8,845 nucleotides of DNA from JANYGA01 sp043743145. Its GTDB lineage: Bacteria > Vulcanimicrobiota > Vulcanimicrobiia > Vulcanimicrobiales > Vulcanimicrobiaceae. The position numbers and the translations under genes were made by a program. Positions 6,650 through 8,845 of the stretch are shown one piece after another. Position 1 is the first letter of the stretch; each line of letters opens with the position of its first letter. The DNA is taken from positions 1-8,845 of the forward strand of contig JAYTXC010000066.1 of assembly GCA_043743145.1 (NCBI GenBank), read 5' to 3'. The notes beneath the pieces were generated by a model. It did no database searches. It saw nothing but the letters and a program-made list of their open reading frames with translations, and was not told the DNA's origin.

Positions 6650-6997
6650 CTACGAACGGGTCGGCGCGAGACGCGCGAGCATTTCGACGACGATGCCCAC
6701 TTCCAGGGCGAATTTCGTCGATCCGAGCGACCATTTTGCCGGAAAGATCACGAAAGCGATCGCGCAGAGGATCGCGGCGAGGAACGCGCCGTCGCGCGCC
6801 GCGTTGAGACGGACCTGCGGCCCGCCAGCCAGGAAGTTGCGCCGAAACGCATACACGATCACGATCGCAACGACGCCGAGGACGGAGATGGCGATCCCAT
6901 GCGAGTGGGAAACCGTGATCAAGAGCGCTTCGCCTCCGACGAGCACGAGCAGCGCGATGATGACCAGGAAAGCGATTTCGAGAGTACGAGCGTTCAC
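6650..6997 (-). CDS. Small multi-pass membrane protein, first gene of the Nudix operon
   Basis: 115 residues from GTG 6997-6995, with GGGGATGA about 8 bases upstream. Hydrophobic helices at about 7-28 (IAFLVIIALLVLVGG), 33-50 (ISVLGVVAIVIVYAF) and 70-87 (FLAAILCAIAFVIF), with a basic loop RRNFLAGGPQVRLNAARDG between the last two; a fourth weaker segment may lie near 95-110. I do not recognise a family and see no catalytic motif. It ends 12 bases before the Nudix gene, so they are co-transcribed. It is divergent from the methyltransferase across about 100 bases (6998-7096), where I find no clear promoter boxes. Confidence 0.72.
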   Translation of the reverse strand: MNARTLEIAFLVIIALLVLVGGEALLITVSHSHGIAISVLGVVAIVIVYAFRRNFLAGGPQVRLNAARDGAFLAAILCAIAFVIFPAKWSLGSTKFALEVGIVVEMLARLAPTRS

Positions 6998-7096
6998 GCA
7001 ACAGTCATCCCCGCCGCTATCGACACTCCCCTTCGTCTACCCGTGCGACGCGACCGCACACGGCTCGCGCGCGGTCGATGGCGAACGGCGCGTCGC

Positions 7097-7870
7097 ATGT
7101 ACGGAACGCCACTCGGTCGCCACGCGCCCATCCTCGAAGACGTCCGCGCGCTGCGCACGAAGGCCGGTCGGCGCGATCAGGGTCTCTTCGCCGTCGAGGG
7201 CGCGACGATGTTCGATGAGGCGACCGCCTCGGGCCGCGAACCGCGCGCCGTCTACGTCACGGAGCGTGGCCTCGGGGCACTGGGCGACCGAACGACGTTG
7301 CTCGGGGCGGAACGGCTCTTCATCGTCGACGATCGCAGCATGGCGCGCCTCTCCGATGTGGAGACGCCGCCCGGCATTCTCGCCGTCTTCCCGCTCGAAA
7401 TCGCGACGCTCGCGTCGCTGCTCGAAACGGGCGAGCCCGCAATCGTCCTCGCCGGCGTTGCCGATCCCGGCAATGCGGGAACGTTGCTTCGGTCCGCCGA
7501 GATTTTCGGGATTCGCCACGCAATCTTTGCGCGCGAAGCCGTCGAGCCGCATAACCCCAAGGTGGTCCGTGCGACGATGGGCGCGATCTTTCGGATGTCG
7601 ATCGCCACCGTCGACGCAGACGAACTCGTCGCACTTGCCGCCACGCATCACTATTCGATCGTGGCGGCCGCACACGATGGCGTCGCGCTCCCCGATTTCA
7701 CGTTTCCCAAGCGAGCACTCCTCGCTATTGGAAACGAGCGCCACGGTGTTGCCGGATGGCTTCCGCGATATGATGCCGGTGTAACGATTCCGCAACCGGG
7801 ACATGGCGAAAGTTTAAACGCGTCGATCGCCGGCGGTATCATACTCTACGCATTTTCGCAACAGATGTGA
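7097..7870 (+). CDS. TrmH/SpoU-family RNA 2'-O-methyltransferase (YsgA/TsnR-like)
   Basis: 257 residues. A SPOUT enzyme that methylates a ribose 2'-OH from S-adenosylmethionine; the Gram-positive relatives next to pheS act on 23S rRNA. The N-terminal substrate-binding domain shows VRALRTKAGRRDQGLFAVEG. The three SpoU motifs are complete: GNAGTLLRSAEIFG with N126 and R132, AIGNERHGV with G212-N213-E214, and SLNASIAGG at 239-247. ATG 7097 gives the usual start of the family but has no clear Shine-Dalgarno; an in-frame GTG at 7043 is possible. The frame is open back to 6524, but that part shadows the opposing genes. Its place before pheS matches the rplT-methylase-pheS order of Gram-positives, so it is probably orthologous. 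The specific target nucleotide is unknown. Confidence 0.92.
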   Translation: MYGTPLGRHAPILEDVRALRTKAGRRDQGLFAVEGATMFDEATASGREPRAVYVTERGLGALGDRTTLLGAERLFIVDDRSMARLSDVETPPGILAVFPLEIATLASLLETGEPAIVLAGVADPGNAGTLLRSAEIFGIRHAIFAREAVEPHNPKVVRATMGAIFRMSIATVDADELVALAATHHYSIVAAAHDGVALPDFTFPKRALLAIGNERHGVAGWLPRYDAGVTIPQPGHGESLNASIAGGIILYAFSQQM

Positions 7871-7920
7871 CGTCATATTTTTGAGGTGTAAAGCTTTAAA
7901 AACGACGATGTTGTCAAGTC

Positions 7921-7949
7921 TTGGCGGGACCGCGGGCGCATGCTATACT
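7921..7949 (+). promoter_or_regulatory. Strong promoter for the YqzL-like gene and the pheS leader
   Basis: TTGGCG (7921-7926), a 17-base spacer, TATACT (7944-7949), preceded by TGC as an extended -10. Transcription should begin near 7956. Just upstream, 7875-7910 is unusually AT-rich for this window (an UP-element-like patch). The -10 is the best I see in the window. Confidence 0.7.
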
Positions 7950-8010
7950 CGCGATTGTTCTGGGCGGCTACGCCGCGTCTAACAAACTTAAGAAGGGTAC
8001 ACGCCGACTG

Positions 8011-8112
8011 ATGCGCACTCACGACCGCTTCTGGAAATTGTTCGCGAATACCGGTTCCGTCTATGCTTATCTGATGTATCGTCAGGTAAACCAATCCCCA
8101 GCCGATGGCTAG
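8011..8112 (+). CDS. YqzL-like miniprotein, 33 residues
   Basis: From ATG 8011 to TAG 8110-8112. The core RFWKLFANTGSVYAYLMYRQ matches, from memory, the pattern of the small uncharacterised YqzL family of Gram-positives: F-W-x-x-F-x-x-T-G-x-[IV]-x-x-Y-L, then an aromatic and a basic residue. Only about six residues precede the core, as in that family. AGAAGGG (7991-7997) lies about 13 bases upstream, a bit far; a longer reading from TTG 7921 is unlikely because that codon is the promoter's -35. It lies between the promoter at 7921 and the terminator at 8148, in the pheS leader. It could instead be a leader peptide, but has only two Phe codons. Function unknown in the family. Confidence 0.62.
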   Translation: MRTHDRFWKLFANTGSVYAYLMYRQVNQSPADG

Positions 8113-8147
8113 CCCCTGCCCCTAGAACTCTACGAAAAAAGAACTCT

Positions 8148-8184
8148 GCAACGCCCGGCCGAAACCGCTGGGCGTTGCTTTTTT
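8148..8184 (+). terminator. Intrinsic terminator between the YqzL-like gene and pheS
   Basis: GCAACGCCC (8148-8156) pairs perfectly with GGGCGTTGC (8170-8178), with three more inner pairs (one G-T), then six T (8179-8184). It ends 14 bases before the pheS Shine-Dalgarno. There is no room for a pheS promoter after it, so either pheS depends on read-through (attenuation) or a promoter is hidden in the stem. Confidence 0.87.
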
Positions 8185-8198
8185 AATCCGCGCACGAC

Positions 8199-8213
8199 GG
8201 AGCGTCTCCCATC
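8199..8213 (+). promoter_or_regulatory. pheS ribosome binding site and ATC start codon
   Basis: GGAG at 8199-8202, an 8-base spacer, then ATC at 8211-8213. In this frame there is a stop (TAA 8184-8186) just upstream and no ATG, GTG, TTG or CTG between it and TTG 8253, which has no Shine-Dalgarno. Confidence 0.65.
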
Positions 8214-8845
8214 TCAGCACTCAACGAACAGCTACAGAACTTAACCGATCGCTTGACCGAAGCGCTCGCTCACGCGAGCGATACGAGCACACTCGACGAC
8301 GTGCGCGTGCGATTCCTCGGTCGAAGCGGCGAGATCACGCTCGTGCGACGCTCGATCGGAACGTTACCACCGAACGAACGTCCGGACGCCGGAAAGGTGA
8401 TCAACGCCGCCGTCGCCGGTCTCGAAGCGCTCGTCGATTCGGCGTCGAACGCGCTCGCATTTCGCGCACTCGACGCCGAACTCGAACGCACGATCGACGT
8501 CACGTTTCCCGGGACGGCGCGCGCGATGGGGTCGCTGCATCCGGTCCGCCGTGCGATCGAAGATACGTGTGCGTATTTCGAACGTCGTGGATTCGCCGTG
8601 GTGACGGGCAACGAAATCGAAACGGAGTATTTTAATTTCGACGCACTCAATATTCCACCCGATCACCCCGCCCGTGAAGGCCTCGATTCGTTTTACTTGC
8701 GGCCGGGACTGCTCATGCGCACGCACACATCACCGATGCAAGTGCGCACGATGCAAGCCTATCCGCCACCGATCGCAATCGTCGTGCCGGGGAAGGCGTA
8801 TCGTCGCGATGCGATCGACGCACGGCACTCACCCGTCTTCCATCA
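8211..8845 (+). CDS. pheS: Phenylalanyl-tRNA synthetase alpha subunit, 3' end outside window
   Basis: Class II synthetase subunit that, with PheT, charges tRNA-Phe. About 211 codons are present and the frame runs off the window. An N-terminal coiled-coil arm (ALNEQLQNLTDRLTEAL) leads to LDDVRVRFLGRSGEIT and PPNERPDAGKVIN. The catalytic domain then shows HPVRRAIEDT, EYFNFDALNIPPDHPARE, RTHTSPMQVRTM and the motif 2 region YRRDAIDARHSPVFH. No frameshift or missing key residue is seen. Start: an ATC at 8211 gives a protein opening (M)SALNE, comparable to MSHLAE in E. coli, with GGAG 8 bases before. The canonical alternative, TTG 8253, would remove 14 residues of the arm and has no Shine-Dalgarno. 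pheT is expected just downstream. Confidence 0.95.
   Translation, partial: MSALNEQLQNLTDRLTEALAHASDTSTLDDVRVRFLGRSGEITLVRRSIGTLPPNERPDAGKVINAAVAGLEALVDSASNALAFRALDAELERTIDVTFPGTARAMGSLHPVRRAIEDTCAYFERRGFAVVTGNEIETEYFNFDALNIPPDHPAREGLDSFYLRPGLLMRTHTSPMQVRTMQAYPPPIAIVVPGKAYRRDAIDARHSPVFH

Noticed and set aside
6524..7096. Long in-frame upstream extension of the RNA methyltransferase
   Set aside because: It is antisense to the Nudix and membrane-protein genes, and its Arg/Asp-rich translation is typical of shadow frames in GC-rich DNA.
7868..7898. Palindromes TGACGTCA (7868-7875) and TAAAGCTTTA (7889-7898) after the methyltransferase gene
   Set aside because: Short, single copies; not distinguishable from chance without conservation data.
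7873..8094. 73-residue ORF on the minus strand
   Set aside because: No Shine-Dalgarno, no recognisable motif, and it lies antisense to the promoter and the YqzL-like gene.
7921..8112. 63-residue ORF from TTG 7921
   Set aside because: The TTG belongs to the -35 box and the -10 lies inside the ORF; only the part from ATG 8011 resembles a known small protein.
7950..8210. T-box riboswitch upstream of pheS
   Set aside because: No match to the AGGGTGG-N-ACCGCG consensus before the terminator; AAGGGTACACG at 7994-8004 is only a partial resemblance.
1..8845. CRISPR arrays, insertion sequences, tRNA or rRNA genes, phage genes
   Set aside because: Looked for and not seen: no repeat-spacer pattern, no transposase or integrase motif, no tRNA cloverleaf.

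Overview
This GC-rich window comes from a bacterial chromosome and carries an ancient, conserved translation locus: infC-rpmI-rplT, then a TrmH/SpoU-family RNA methyltransferase, then pheS. The order rplT - rRNA methylase - pheS is familiar from Gram-positive bacteria and Actinobacteria. Here it is interrupted by a fatty-acid desaturase and an opposing three-gene block. High GC, a tricorn-type protease, a YqzL-like miniprotein and a long acidic tail on IF3 fit a deep-branching, Gram-positive-related or uncultured phylum (something like Eremiobacterota/WPS-2). That placement is an impression, not a result.

Layout. 1-2924 (+) is a protease pair. The first gene is the C-terminal part of a tricorn-like S41 peptidase that begins upstream of the window. 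The second is an exported protein with two aspartic-protease lobes, coupled to the first by a 4-base stop/start overlap. 2934-3121 is a promoter plus a structured leader that ends in a good intrinsic terminator just before infC; I read it as a transcription attenuator. 3122-4507 (+) is infC-rpmI-rplT. Here infC appears to start at ATA, placed 8 bases after AGGAG. A 12-bp hairpin follows rplT. 4717-5604 (+) is a delta-9-type fatty-acid desaturase, ending at a terminator that works in both directions. 5679-6997 (-) is a tight operon of a small membrane protein, an ADP-ribose-pyrophosphatase-like Nudix hydrolase and an unrecognised 140-residue protein. 7097-7870 (+) is the RNA methyltransferase. 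7921-8184 holds a strong promoter, a 33-residue YqzL-like miniprotein and a strong terminator. 8211 to the window end is pheS, which appears to start at ATC, placed 8 bases after GGAG.

How it fits together. The most interesting pattern is shared by the two ends of the translation locus. Both infC and pheS lie behind a promoter, a leader and an intrinsic terminator. Both also appear to begin at a non-canonical AUH codon (AUA and AUC) with the same 8-base Shine-Dalgarno spacing. IF3, the infC product, is the factor that discriminates against such codons. This is expected for infC by analogy with the AUU start of E. coli infC, but not for pheS. It suggests that IF3 level could set translation of both its own gene and a tRNA synthetase gene. 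The sequence supports the architecture; the regulation is inference.
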